A stretch of DNA of 64,000 nt, from contig CAAERQ010000025.1 in NCBI GenBank assembly GCA_900758475.1, positions 1 to 64,000 of the forward strand, written 5' to 3'. Below, in pieces: positions 1 to 7,630 of the stretch. This DNA is from an uncultured Collinsella sp. (GTDB taxonomy: Bacteria; Actinomycetota; Coriobacteriia; Coriobacteriales; Coriobacteriaceae). A program made the position numbers and the translations under genes. Position 1 is the first letter of the stretch. Every line of letters starts with the position of its first letter. The notes beneath the pieces are model-generated. The model was not told the origin of the DNA. It did no database searches and saw only the letters and a program-made list of their open reading frames with translations.

Positions 1-419
1 AGCCTCGCGGTCGCCGCGTCGTGGGCCCCGGCGAGGTCCCTGAGCCCCTCGATCTCGGGGGACGGCACCCATACCGGGGTGACGTCGTGCGACAGTATCG
101 CCTTGGCCATCCTGGCCGCGTCGCTGCGGTCGTTTTTGGACGAGAGGTCGGCCGCCGACCTCGGGACCTTGGAGACGGCCGCGACGACGCAGTCGACGCC
201 GAGCCCGGAGAGCTCCCTCTGCGGGGCGAAGCCGAGGTAGCCGCTCTCGTAGGCGGCGAGCGACGGGCCGGGAAAGCCCGACATCCACTCCGCGACCTCG
301 CCCCAGGGGTTGCCGCGGAACCTCCTCGTCACGGCCTCGCCCGTCTCCGCGTCGAGCGCGCAGACGGTGGTGGACCTGAGGTGTACGTCCATTCCGAAGG
401 CGGTAGAATATCTAGGCAC
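1..419 (-). CDS. IS110-family transposase/recombinase, N-terminal part (cut by window edge)
   Basis: Reading the minus strand from a GTG at 419 gives an uninterrupted frame of about 139 codons that leaves the window at base 1. The product opens with a conserved aspartate context (FGMDVH, near residue 10), has YESGYLG at about residues 57-63 and KNDRSDAA further on. This is the N-terminal DEDD RuvC-like half of IS110-family recombinases; the C-terminal serine-containing half would lie outside the window. A GGGAGG ribosome site (425-430, minus sense) supports the GTG start. The gene is mobile-element cargo. Whether the element is intact cannot be judged from this edge. Confidence 0.85.
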   Translation of the reverse strand, partial: MPRYSTAFGMDVHLRSTTVCALDAETGEAVTRRFRGNPWGEVAEWMSGFPGPSLAAYESGYLGFAPQRELSGLGVDCVVAAVSKVPRSAADLSSKNDRSDAARMAKAILSHDVTPVWVPSPEIEGLRDLAGAHDAATAR

Positions 420-665
420 GGGAGCCTCCCAACGTCGTTGCGGCGCGGCTGCGCCTCTGGCACTTCAACAACATTGTCGCAGCCCCGACCCGCGGTCACG
501 AGCGGGGGCTCCTGTCGTTTCCGTGCCCTCGGATTGGGTCATAGTGTCTGACTTATGCTCAACCTATGGCGTCATCTCGCCCCAAAAGGGCCTCCCTCGC
601 TCTGGCGGGTTTTCGCTGTCGGTACCAAAACATCGGCGTTGCCTTGATTCAAACTTGCCAAAAAG
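420..665 (-). other. Non-coding flank upstream of IS110 recombinase, candidate bridge-RNA region
   Basis: About 245 bases upstream of the recombinase start hold no convincing gene. Two short GC-rich hairpins are visible: one around 432-445 (GGCGC/GCGCC type) and one around 481-511 (AGCCCC paired with GGGGCT). In one branch of IS110 elements the non-coding end beside the recombinase start carries the bridge RNA that specifies target and donor. This stretch is therefore the place to look for one. The boundary of the element is not visible because IS110 elements lack clear terminal inverted repeats. Confidence 0.35.
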
Positions 666-723
666 GTAGTCATTGGGGACGTTCTTGTTTGACTAGTCGT
701 TTAAGAACGTCCCCAACGACTAC
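666..723. repeat. Palindromic repeat, family A (GGGGACGTTC core)
   Basis: Two 21-base arms (666-686 and 703-723) are reverse complements apart from one position, with a 16-base loop. Each arm contains the core TTGGGGACGTTCTT. A related half-arm occurs at 57256-57276. No run of T follows the hairpin, so a simple terminator is less likely than a dispersed REP- or MITE-like unit. Confidence 0.75.
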
Positions 724-730
724 ATAGCAC

Positions 731-794
731 GAGAGTAGATAATCTCCCGGTTTGAGCCTGCATTCAAGCTCAAAGTGGGAGATCATCCACTCTC
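731..794. repeat. Palindromic repeat C beside family A
   Basis: Arms of 18 bases (731-748 and 777-794; GAGAGTAGATAATCTCCC and its near complement, two mismatches) enclose a second nested stem, TTTGAGC at 751-757 with GCTCAAA at 768-774. It lies 7 bases after repeat A and downstream of pdxT, between pdxT and the IS110 flank. Confidence 0.7.
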
Positions 795-839
795 ATTCGT
801 TATGTGTCCGAAAATCCACGCTCGTTTCTACTCTTCTTC

Positions 840-1427
840 CTACATTTGTAGGAACAGTTCGTGGAGGCGGGTGTCGTCGTCGAGTTCGGGGTGAAAGGTA
901 ACACCGAGCTGGTTGCCTTGGCGCGCGGCGACGATACGGCCGTCGACTTCGGCTAGGGCCTCAGCGTCGCCGTGCACTTCGACGATGCGGGGCGCGCGGA
1001 TAAACGTCAGCGGCACTTCACCGTCGATGCCGGCTACCTGCCCCTTGGTTCGAAAGCTGCCGAGCTGTCTGCCGTAGGCATTGCGCTCGACAAGCACATC
1101 CATGGTTGCTAAACGCGGCGTGCCCTTATCGTCATGGGCGGCAAGGTCGTGAGCCAGCAGAATCAGGCCGGCGCAGGTGCCCAGGACGGGCATGCCTTCA
1201 ACAATGCGGGCACGAAGCTCCTCGAGCATGCCCAACTCATCAAGCAGCTTCCCTTGAACGGTAGACTCACCGCCGGGAAGTACCAGACGGTCAAAGTCCT
1301 GCTTCAAATCAGCCGCCTGCCTCAGCTCAATACAACGTGCGCCCAGCTCGGACAGCCTCGCCTCGTGCTCGGCAAAAGCACCTTGGACCGCCAGCACGGC
1401 GACCGTCTGGTCTGCGTAATCGCTCAT
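840..1427 (-). CDS. pdxT: Pyridoxal 5'-phosphate synthase glutaminase subunit PdxT
   Basis: PdxT hydrolyses glutamine and channels ammonia to PdxS for ribose-5-phosphate-dependent synthesis of pyridoxal phosphate in the cytosol. The 195-residue length is normal. Visible class I amidotransferase features are PGGEST (51-56), the nucleophile Cys85 in GTCAG, and His179/Glu181 in FHPEL completing the triad. The start is preceded by AGAAAGGA. It lies 20 bases downstream of pdxS on the same strand and is presumably co-transcribed and translationally coupled with it. Confidence 0.96.
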   Translation of the reverse strand: MSDYADQTVAVLAVQGAFAEHEARLSELGARCIELRQAADLKQDFDRLVLPGGESTVQGKLLDELGMLEELRARIVEGMPVLGTCAGLILLAHDLAAHDDKGTPRLATMDVLVERNAYGRQLGSFRTKGQVAGIDGEVPLTFIRAPRIVEVHGDAEALAEVDGRIVAARQGNQLGVTFHPELDDDTRLHELFLQM

Positions 1428-1447
1428 GTGCGATCCTTTCTGCTGGA

Positions 1448-2338
1448 CTAGCGTCCGCGCTCTTCCATGATGATCTCGATCTCGTTGGCGTTGATGCCGA
1501 CCATGGCCTCGCCGAGGTCCTCCGAAAGCTCGGCAATGAGCTTGGCATCGGTGAAGTTTGCCACGGCCTTAACGATGGCGGCGGCGCGCTTGGCCGGGTC
1601 GCCGCTCTTAAAGATGCCCGAGCCCACAAAGACGCCTTCGGCACCCAGCTGCATCATCAGCGCGGCGTCGGCGGGGGTCGCTACGCCGCCGGCGGCAAAG
1701 TTCACGACGGGAAGCTTGCCCGTGGCGTGGACATCGCGCACCAGCTCGACCGGAACCTGCAGCTGCTTGGCAGCCTCAAAGAGCTCGTCGTCACGCAGGG
1801 CAACAATGCCGCGGATCTGCTTTTGGATCTTGCGCATGTGGCGCACGGCCTGGACCACGTCGCCCGTGCCCGGCTCGCCCTTGGTGCGGATCATCGTGGC
1901 ACCCTCGGCAACACGGCGCAGCGCCTCGCCCAGATCGCGGGCACCGCAGACAAACGGGACGTCAAACTGGGTCTTGTCGATGTGGTAGACATCGTCGGCA
2001 GGGGAGAGAACCTCGGACTCATCGATGTAGTCGATCTCGATGGCCTGAAGGACCTGCGCCTCGACGATGTGACCGATGCGGCACTTGGCCATGACGGGGA
2101 TGGAGACGGCCTCTTGGATGCCCCTGATCATCTTGGGGTCGCTCATGCGCGAGACGCCGCCTGCGGCACGGATGTCGGCCGGGATGCGCTCGAGTGCCAT
2201 GACGGCGCAGGCGCCCGCCTCCTCGGCGATGCGTGCCTGCTCGGGCGTGGTGACGTCCATGATGACGCCGCCCTTGAGCATCTGCGCGAGCTCGCGATTG
2301 AGTTTGACGCGATCGGCCTTGCTGGTCTGTTCTGCCAT
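1448..2338 (-). CDS. pdxS: Pyridoxal 5'-phosphate synthase lyase subunit PdxS
   Basis: PdxS is the (beta/alpha)8-barrel synthase that condenses ribose 5-phosphate, glyceraldehyde 3-phosphate and ammonia to PLP. The roughly 296-residue protein shows the highly conserved family segments GGVIMDVTTPEQA, VMAKCRIGH and MIRTKGEPGTG, and ends near EERGR. An in-frame upstream ATG at 2380 exists, but the ATG at 2338 (protein starting MAEQTSKADR) is chosen because AAGGGAGC lies just upstream of it and the family starts there. It is first gene of the pdxST operon, divergent from the MocR regulator. Confidence 0.97.
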   Translation of the reverse strand: MAEQTSKADRVKLNRELAQMLKGGVIMDVTTPEQARIAEEAGACAVMALERIPADIRAAGGVSRMSDPKMIRGIQEAVSIPVMAKCRIGHIVEAQVLQAIEIDYIDESEVLSPADDVYHIDKTQFDVPFVCGARDLGEALRRVAEGATMIRTKGEPGTGDVVQAVRHMRKIQKQIRGIVALRDDELFEAAKQLQVPVELVRDVHATGKLPVVNFAAGGVATPADAALMMQLGAEGVFVGSGIFKSGDPAKRAAAIVKAVANFTDAKLIAELSEDLGEAMVGINANEIEIIMEERGR

Positions 2339-2424
2339 GGTTGCTCCCTTGGTTGGCATGTGCATTGCTTGACGGAACATCCTATCGGGGAGCTGGGTAT
2401 GGCGAAATACTCAGATTTCGAGAT

Positions 2425-2472
2425 AATGACAAGGTCAGACTAATACCAGATTGAATGACTTAATAAGGTCAG
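2425..2472. promoter_or_regulatory. Candidate MocR/PdxR operator between pdxS and its regulator
   Basis: The octamer AAGGTCAG occurs twice as a direct repeat (2431-2438 and 2465-2472), 34 bases apart, in the divergent interval. MocR-type PdxR proteins characterised in other Actinobacteria and Firmicutes bind direct repeats in just such intervals, repressing their own gene or activating pdxST. A TTGTCA hexamer (2427-2432, minus sense) could be a -35 for pdxS. Assignment is by position and repeat structure only. Confidence 0.4.
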
Positions 2473-2483
2473 GTGATAGGCTC

Positions 2484-3920
2484 ATGCTTGACTACAATTT
2501 GGAAAAACGCGGCGGAGCATCGCTCTATGAGTATGTTTACCAGCAAATTCGAGATGATATCGTTGCTGGACGCATTGCGGCGGGGGAGCATCTTCCGTCT
2601 AAGCGTGCCTTTGCCAGCCATCTGGGAATCAGTGTCATTACCATCGAGAATGCATATAGCCAGTTACTTGCCGAGGGCTATATTTGCTCAAAGCCGCGTC
2701 GTGGCTACTACGCTTGTGAGCTTCCGGATGCACCGGTTTTGCCTTTGGCTGAGACAGAGCTTGATCGAGATTCCGCTCCTGCGGGTCTTAACGCACATGA
2801 TGTTGATGGACGGGTCGAGCAATTCGACGCACTTTCTCCTTCCACTTTGGAGGCGGCGCGGCTTTGGCAAAGCGCACTGCGGGCGACGCTGGCATCCGAA
2901 GACGAGCGCGAGATCTTTTCGCCCGCACCGGCACAGGGCACCGCTCGGCTACGATGCGCAATCGCTCACCACCTGCGTGGGACGAGGGGCATGAATGTCG
3001 AACCCAACAACATTGTTATCGGTGCGGGCGCCCAGCTGCTCGATACCATGTTGGTTCAGCTGCTTGGAGCCGACAGGGTGTATGCCGTTGAGGACCCGGG
3101 CTATTTGCGCCTGACGCGCATCTATCAGGCTATGGGCTGCAAAGTTCGACATATCCCGTTGGATGATGAGGGCGTGGACTTGAGCACTCTGCAGAAAAGC
3201 GGGACCGATGTCCTTCACCTGATGCCGTCCCATCAGTATCCGACCGGCCTTGTGACGAGCATTGCGCGTCGCTATGCCCTGCTGAGCTGGGCCGCCGAGC
3301 AGCCGGGCCGGTATCTCATCGAAGATGACTTTGATTGTGAGTTTCGCCTTGCTGGTAAGCCGATTCCCGCGCTCGCGTCGATCGATGCCGCCCAGTCGGT
3401 TATCTACACCAACACGTTTTCGAAGAGCCTGTCATCGGCGCTGCGTCTAGCGTACATGGTGTTGCCCGATGAGCTGATGGAGCGGTTTAGGCGCAGCCTT
3501 GGTTTCTACGCCTCGTCGGTGAGTTCTGTTGACCAGGTCGCTTTGGCACGTTTGCTGGAATCGGGTGATTACGAGCGGCATGTGAACCGCGTGCGTGTTC
3601 GTGCTCGCGAGGCGCGTGATGGCCTGGCGGCGCTTGTACGGAAAGCGTTTCCGGCAGGGGAGGTCTCGATCGAGCATGCGGACGCGGGCCTTTACTGCAC
3701 TGTTGTTGCGGAGCGCGGAACGGGTGGAAGCTCTTTTGCGCGGGCTCTCACGCGCTCGGGTATTCCGTTTATCGATATCAGTGACTGTTATTGGTGTGCC
3801 GATGGTGCATTTGTCCCTGAAAACTCAAGTCAAATTCTTGTTCAGTATGACGATCTGAATCCAAAAGTGCTAACTACCTTGGAATTGCAGCTAATGGGGG
3901 GCGCTCTGCAATCTAAGTGA
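2484..3920 (+). CDS. pdxR: MocR/PdxR-type regulator (GntR HTH fused to aminotransferase fold)
   Basis: The protein has an N-terminal winged-helix GntR domain (about residues 1-75, with LPSKRAFASHLGIS) and a fold-type I aminotransferase-like domain. The latter carries PSHQYPTG, DDFDCEFR and the PLP-lysine context TFSKSL (Lys314). Such proteins sense PLP and control pdxST; the divergent position supports this role. The ATG at 2484 is preferred because the product then begins MLDYNLEKRGG, typical of the family; an ATG at 2451 is also open. The TGA stop (3918-3920) lies inside the first bases of the 119-bp repeat that follows, so the repeat arm supplies the end of the gene. Confidence 0.88.
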   Translation: MLDYNLEKRGGASLYEYVYQQIRDDIVAGRIAAGEHLPSKRAFASHLGISVITIENAYSQLLAEGYICSKPRRGYYACELPDAPVLPLAETELDRDSAPAGLNAHDVDGRVEQFDALSPSTLEAARLWQSALRATLASEDEREIFSPAPAQGTARLRCAIAHHLRGTRGMNVEPNNIVIGAGAQLLDTMLVQLLGADRVYAVEDPGYLRLTRIYQAMGCKVRHIPLDDEGVDLSTLQKSGTDVLHLMPSHQYPTGLVTSIARRYALLSWAAEQPGRYLIEDDFDCEFRLAGKPIPALASIDAAQSVIYTNTFSKSLSSALRLAYMVLPDELMERFRRSLGFYASSVSSVDQVALARLLESGDYERHVNRVRVRAREARDGLAALVRKAFPAGEVSIEHADAGLYCTVVAERGTGGSSFARALTRSGIPFIDISDCYWCADGAFVPENSSQILVQYDDLNPKVLTTLELQLMGGALQSK

Positions 3921-4033
3921 GTAGACTTTTGGCATTTTGGCGACCAAGCCGTTTTACCACAAGCTATCTACCTGCGACTTTATAAAGCAATTTGGCTGGT
4001 CTGCACGGCAAGTTCGAAAAAGTCTACTCACTT
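3913..4033. repeat. 119-bp repeat with terminal inverted repeats, copy 1
   Basis: The unit begins AAGTGAGTAGACTTTT (3915) and ends with its complement, AAAAGTCTACTCACTT (ending 4033). By eye it matches copy 2 at 5335-5453 at about 104 of 119 positions, with no gaps. The ends are identical and the interior diverges, with a conserved block CTTTATAAAGCAAT. It contains the stop codon of the preceding regulator gene. It resembles a non-autonomous MITE; a structured RNA or terminator role is possible. Confidence 0.85.
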
Positions 4034-4067
4034 GCCGCGCAAAGCTTCTGCATGAGAAAAAAATGGG

Positions 4068-4133
4068 GTTTTCAACAGTGCTTCGTCCAGCTCTCGGCAA
4101 GCTTTTGGTCAGTTGGGGAGGGCTGTTGAAAAC
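4068..4133. repeat. Inverted repeat GTTTTCAACAG (palindromic unit G)
   Basis: Perfect 11-base arms (4068-4078 and 4123-4133) enclose 44 bases that include CTCGGCAAG, a string also present in copy 2 of the neighbouring 119-bp repeat. No gene fits here. From 3921 to 4210 the region therefore holds the rest of repeat copy 1, this unit and about 75 bases with no recognised feature. Confidence 0.6.
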
Positions 4134-4210
4134 TTAGCAGTCCGTTCGGTGCCATTTTTGTTGCGTTCGCGCCAATGCGAGACCGATTGGGTTGAAATCC
4201 GTGTTTTCCT

Positions 4211-5344
4211 GTGCCTATGAAGGATCTACTTTGTGACATATCGGCTTTTAGGTACTGGCGTTTGCCTCCTCAAGTCCGCGCTTTGTGTCCGCCGTTTCCA
4301 CGACCGGAAGAAGACCGGCAGCGATATGATCTCGCCCGCAACCCGACGGCTGCAGTCGCGCTCGGTTTTCCGTTGTATACATTGGTTCGGACGAGAAACA
4401 AACGGACCTGCCCTGTCAGCATTAGGCAGCGGCTGTTCCTTGGTGAGCTCCCCAGGGAATCTGTGTTGGAAACGGAGCATGGATTTTTGGTCACGTCTCC
4501 TCTACTGACGGCATTTATCATGTCTCGACATCTGACGGATCTCCAGCTTCTTTTTGTGTTGGCGGAGATGTGTGGCTTGTTTGCGGTGTGTGCTCTGCCG
4601 GTGGCGCTTGAGGCGGAGCTTTCGCGTGCAATTGATTCGGGCGCGATTTCGACAACGTTCGGTTGGGTGCGCTGCCCGTCCGAGGACGGCATCACTTCAA
4701 GTTTATGGCGTCGAGACGCTTTGGTTTTGGGCAGAGACCTTGACCGTTTTTGTTCAGATGTTTGCGGGATGCGTTACGGCAATAGATTTATGGCGGTATC
4801 GCAACTCGTTCCATTGGGTGCCGCGTCGCCTTTTGAGGTCGAGGCGTATTTGTTGCTTGGACTGCTGCGAGCCCTGGGAGGCGAAGGGTTTTGCGGCATA
4901 GAGCTCAATGTCGAAGTGACGCTAAGCACAAGTGCTCGAGCGATTGTGGGAAAGTCCCGTGTATATATCGACCTACTACTTTCTTCGCTGGACGGCAGGC
5001 GACAGGTGGCCATTGAATGTCAGGGAAAGGCCTCGCACGGACGCGCAGGGGATGGCTTGCGTGACGCCGATCGCATGACGGCCCTTCAGGCCATGGGCTA
5101 CGATGTACTTCTCCTGACACACAGACAGATATCCGATGAGGATAGATTCCGCGCGATCGTTAAGGCCGTATGCAGGATGCTCGATGCTGAATATCGTGAT
5201 AAAAGCCCGGATGAGCAAAGGGCTGAGGCATTACTCCGGTCTGAACTATTCGTTGACTGGACAAAATTGGGGGTAATCGACGGAAAGATGCCCGTTAGAC
5301 GCAAAACAGCTCGATCGTGGACGGCTGCGGTTCTAAGTGAGTAG
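4211..5344 (+). CDS. Hypothetical protein with DUF559-like PD-(D/E)XK nuclease domain
   Basis: The 377-residue protein has an uncharacterised N-terminal half (VTSPLLTAFIMSRHL ... LAEMCGLFAV, about 94-127). The C-terminal half looks like a very-short-patch/DUF559-type restriction-endonuclease fold: Glu209 in SPFE, Asp254 in YIDLLL, Glu269-x-Gln271 followed by KASHG, then DADRMTALQAMGYDVLLLTHRQ. The function is unknown. Related proteins with AbiEi-like or nuclease domains are often defence or mobile cargo. No good ribosome site is seen before GTG 4211; ATG 4217 is an alternative. Its TAG stop lies in repeat copy 2, and copy 1 lies upstream, so the gene is bracketed by direct repeats. Its codon use looks more AT-rich than neighbouring housekeeping genes. 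Confidence 0.7.
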   Translation: MPMKDLLCDISAFRYWRLPPQVRALCPPFPRPEEDRQRYDLARNPTAAVALGFPLYTLVRTRNKRTCPVSIRQRLFLGELPRESVLETEHGFLVTSPLLTAFIMSRHLTDLQLLFVLAEMCGLFAVCALPVALEAELSRAIDSGAISTTFGWVRCPSEDGITSSLWRRDALVLGRDLDRFCSDVCGMRYGNRFMAVSQLVPLGAASPFEVEAYLLLGLLRALGGEGFCGIELNVEVTLSTSARAIVGKSRVYIDLLLSSLDGRRQVAIECQGKASHGRAGDGLRDADRMTALQAMGYDVLLLTHRQISDEDRFRAIVKAVCRMLDAEYRDKSPDEQRAEALLRSELFVDWTKLGVIDGKMPVRRKTARSWTAAVLSE

Positions 5345-5455
5345 ACTTTTGGCACTTTGGCGACCAGGCCGTTTGGTAACAAGTCATTTACCTGCGGCTT
5401 TATAAAGCAATATGGATGGTGTGCTCGGCAAGTTCCAAAAAGTCTACTCACTTAG
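5333..5455. repeat. 119-bp repeat with terminal inverted repeats, copy 2
   Basis: This copy is in the same orientation as copy 1, with ends CTAAGTGAGTAGACTTTT and the exact complement ending CTTAG. It again contains a gene's stop codon (TAG, 5342-5344). The core length, 119 bases (5335-5453), is identical to copy 1, which argues for an integrated unit rather than chance palindromes. Confidence 0.85.
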
Positions 5456-5517
5456 TTTTTGACGAGCAACCGATGCCGAAGGCGGTCCTATTTCAGGGCG
5501 TTAACGAGTCCTCGAGA

Positions 5518-5551
5518 CACAAAAAGGCCCGAACCGTGCGGTCCGGGCCTT
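5518..5551 (-). terminator. Rho-independent terminator of rubrerythrin gene
   Basis: In the minus sense AAGGCCCG and CGGGCCTT form a GC-rich stem (5523-5551), followed immediately by TTTTTGTGT. It sits about 35 bases downstream of the rubrerythrin stop. Confidence 0.85.
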
Positions 5552-5584
5552 ATCGAGCTAGAGATTGTCTCTCAGACGGCTGGC

Positions 5585-6145
5585 TTAGCCAAAGTAGCGC
5601 TTGAGCAGGCCGGCGAAAGCCTTGCCGTGACGAGCCTCGTCGCGAGCCATCTCGTGGACGGTGTCGTGGATGGCATCGAGACCAGCGGCCTTGGCGCGCT
5701 TGGCAAGATCAGTCTTGCCGGCGGTGGCGCCGTTCTCGGCCTCAACGCGCATCTCGAGGTTCTTCTTGGTGGAGTCGGTCACGACCTCGCCCAGGAGCTC
5801 GGCGAACTTGGCGGCGTGCTCGGCCTCCTCGTGGGCAGCCTTCTCCCAGTACAGGCCGATCTCGGGATAGCCCTCGCGATGAGCGACGCGAGCCATGGCC
5901 AGGTACATACCGACCTCGGAGCACTCGCCCTCAAAGTTGGCGCGCAGGTCGGCAACGATGTCCTCGGAGACGCCCTCCATCTTGGCGACGCCCACGACGT
6001 GCTCGGCAGCCCACTCGAGCTGGCCCTCCTCCTGCTTCAGGAAACGAGAACCGGGAACGCCGCACTGGGGGCACTTAAAATCCTCGGGCAGCTGGTCGCC
6101 GTCGAACTCTTCCACATAACCGCAAACGGGGCAAACAAACTTCAT
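5585..6145 (-). CDS. rbr: Rubrerythrin (N-terminal rubredoxin-domain, reverse type)
   Basis: Rubrerythrins reduce hydrogen peroxide in anaerobes through a di-iron centre. Here the rubredoxin-like iron site is at the N-terminus (CPVC at 5-8, CPQC at 25-28) and the ferritin-like di-iron domain follows. Its ligands sit in the EGECSE, WEKAAHEEAEHA and ARDEARHG segments. This order is the reverse of classical rubrerythrin. Length (186 residues) fits. AAAGGA precedes the ATG. It is transcribed alone, divergent from the alcohol dehydrogenase, and ends at a strong terminator. Confidence 0.94.
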   Translation of the reverse strand: MKFVCPVCGYVEEFDGDQLPEDFKCPQCGVPGSRFLKQEEGQLEWAAEHVVGVAKMEGVSEDIVADLRANFEGECSEVGMYLAMARVAHREGYPEIGLYWEKAAHEEAEHAAKFAELLGEVVTDSTKKNLEMRVEAENGATAGKTDLAKRAKAAGLDAIHDTVHEMARDEARHGKAFAGLLKRYFG

Positions 6146-6181
6146 GATTCAATCCTTTCGATCGATGGCGATTGCGCGCTC

Positions 6182-6257
6182 GTCCGGTCCCGTAAGGGCC
6201 CTCTCCGGACGTGCGTCTTGACGAGTTCTATTATCCATAAATGCAACCAAATGTGAA
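6182..6257 (-). promoter_or_regulatory. Candidate rubrerythrin promoter and leader hairpin
   Basis: In the minus sense TTCACA (6252-6257) and TAATAG (6228-6233) are separated by 18 bases in an AT-rich interval. Downstream, GTCCGG and CCGGAC (about 6182-6211) can form a hairpin in the 5' leader. No peroxide-regulator box was recognised with confidence. Confidence 0.35.
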
Positions 6258-6366
6258 GCCTATTAGGAATGATTTTTAATAAAACAATTTTGAGATATGA
6301 AGATGTTGATTGATTAACGATTGGTAGGCCGTCTGTGATCTCTGCTGAGTACAATCGGTCGAGCAA

Positions 6367-6384
6367 ATGTTGACCTATCAACAA
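6367..6384. promoter_or_regulatory. Candidate Rex operator upstream of ADH/ALDH genes
   Basis: The palindrome TGTTGA-CCTA-TCAACA (6368-6383) lies just ahead of the AAAGGAG ribosome site of the alcohol dehydrogenase. It resembles Rex boxes of the form TTGTTAA-N4-TTAACAA, which repress fermentative NADH-oxidising genes until NADH rises. Position and target function fit; the match is not exact and the rex gene is not in this window. Confidence 0.4.
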
Positions 6385-6401
6385 ATAAAGGAGTTTCCTT
6401 T

Positions 6402-7622
6402 ATGCATCTAGCCCGTCGTGCCTGGTGCCGAACATATCAGACGGTTTTTCGCATTGCATTGCCGATCCTGCCCTATACCGAGCCGCGCATTTTGGAGCAT
6501 GCCGAGGATGTGCCCGCGGTGCTTCAAAAACGCTCGATCCAGAAGGTTCTTATCGTGACAGACCCTGGTATTGCACGTTTGGGGCTCACGGCATCACTCG
6601 AGCGTGCGCTTACGGCTCAGGGGATTGGCGCTACGGTCTATGCCGAAACGCGTGCGAACCCCACGGTCTCAAACGTGGAGGAAGCGGCGGCGCTGTATCG
6701 CGAGAACGACTGCCGGGCCATTATCGGCTTTGGTGGCGGTTCGGCCATGGACTGCGCCAAGGGTGTGGGGGCGCGCATTGCACAGCCGAACAAGCCCATC
6801 AACAAGATGCGTGGCCTGTTGCGCGTCCACCGTCTCCTGCCGCTACTTATTGCGGTTCCCACTACCGCCGGTACGGGAAGCGAAGTCACGCTCGCGGCGG
6901 TAATTACCGATAACGAGACGCACTATAAATACCCCATTAACGACTTTGTGCTCATCCCGCGTTTTGCGGTGCACGACCCCGAGTTTACGCGCGGGTTGCC
7001 GGCGTCCACCACGGGGCAGACGGGTATGGATGCCCTGACGCATGCTGTCGAGGCCTTTATCGGCCGTAGCACCACGCCCCACACGCGCAAGATGGCGCGT
7101 CAGGCGGTCCAGCTCATCCGCGACAATTTGCTCGAGGCCTATGAGCATGGCGACGACATGCGTGCGCGCCGCAATATGCTTTCGGCGGCGTATAAGGCAG
7201 GCGTTGCGTTTACCCGCTCCTATGTCGGATATGTGCATGCCATCGCGCACAGTCTGGGCGGCCGATACGGAATTCCGCACGGTTTAGCCAACGCGATCAT
7301 CCTGCCGCACATGCTTCGCGCTTATGGTGACGCCGCCGCCCCCAAGCTTGCCGATCTTGCTCGCATGGCGGGCATTGCGCCGGCTACCGCGCAGGACAGT
7401 CTTGCGGCCGAGGCCTTTATCGATTGGGTCGACCGCATGAACGAGGCCCTGGGAATCCCCAAATATGTCTCAGGTATTCGCCGCTCCGATATTCCGCAAA
7501 TGGCGGCGCATGCCGATGCCGAGGCCAATCCGCTGTATCCCGTTCCGCTTTTGATGGACCGCCTGGAGCTCGAGCATATGTACGAAGTTGTTGCAGGTGG
7601 TATGTTTGAGGACGAGAACTAG
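6402..7622 (+). CDS. Iron-containing alcohol dehydrogenase
   Basis: A 406-residue group III (Fe-type) NAD(P)-dependent alcohol dehydrogenase. It shows the nucleotide-binding GGGSAMD (111-117), TTAGTGSEVT, and the metal ligands Asp210/His214 in GMDALTHAVEAF plus His279 and His293 in the HAIAHSLGGRYGIPHG stretch. A strong AAAGGAG sits upstream of the ATG. The first 20 or so residues are family-atypical and a later start is possible. It is transcribed with the following aldehyde dehydrogenase (8-base spacing), so the pair probably interconverts an aldehyde with its alcohol and acid in fermentation. The substrate is not predictable. Confidence 0.92.
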   Translation: MHLARRAWCRTYQTVFRIALPILPYTEPRILEHAEDVPAVLQKRSIQKVLIVTDPGIARLGLTASLERALTAQGIGATVYAETRANPTVSNVEEAAALYRENDCRAIIGFGGGSAMDCAKGVGARIAQPNKPINKMRGLLRVHRLLPLLIAVPTTAGTGSEVTLAAVITDNETHYKYPINDFVLIPRFAVHDPEFTRGLPASTTGQTGMDALTHAVEAFIGRSTTPHTRKMARQAVQLIRDNLLEAYEHGDDMRARRNMLSAAYKAGVAFTRSYVGYVHAIAHSLGGRYGIPHGLANAIILPHMLRAYGDAAAPKLADLARMAGIAPATAQDSLAAEAFIDWVDRMNEALGIPKYVSGIRRSDIPQMAAHADAEANPLYPVPLLMDRLELEHMYEVVAGGMFEDEN

Positions 7623-7630
7623 GAGGGTCC

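Noticed and set aside
21..551. 176-codon plus-strand frame at the left edge
   Set aside because: It is the antisense shadow of the IS110 recombinase, whose minus-strand product has clear DEDD-type motifs and a ribosome site.
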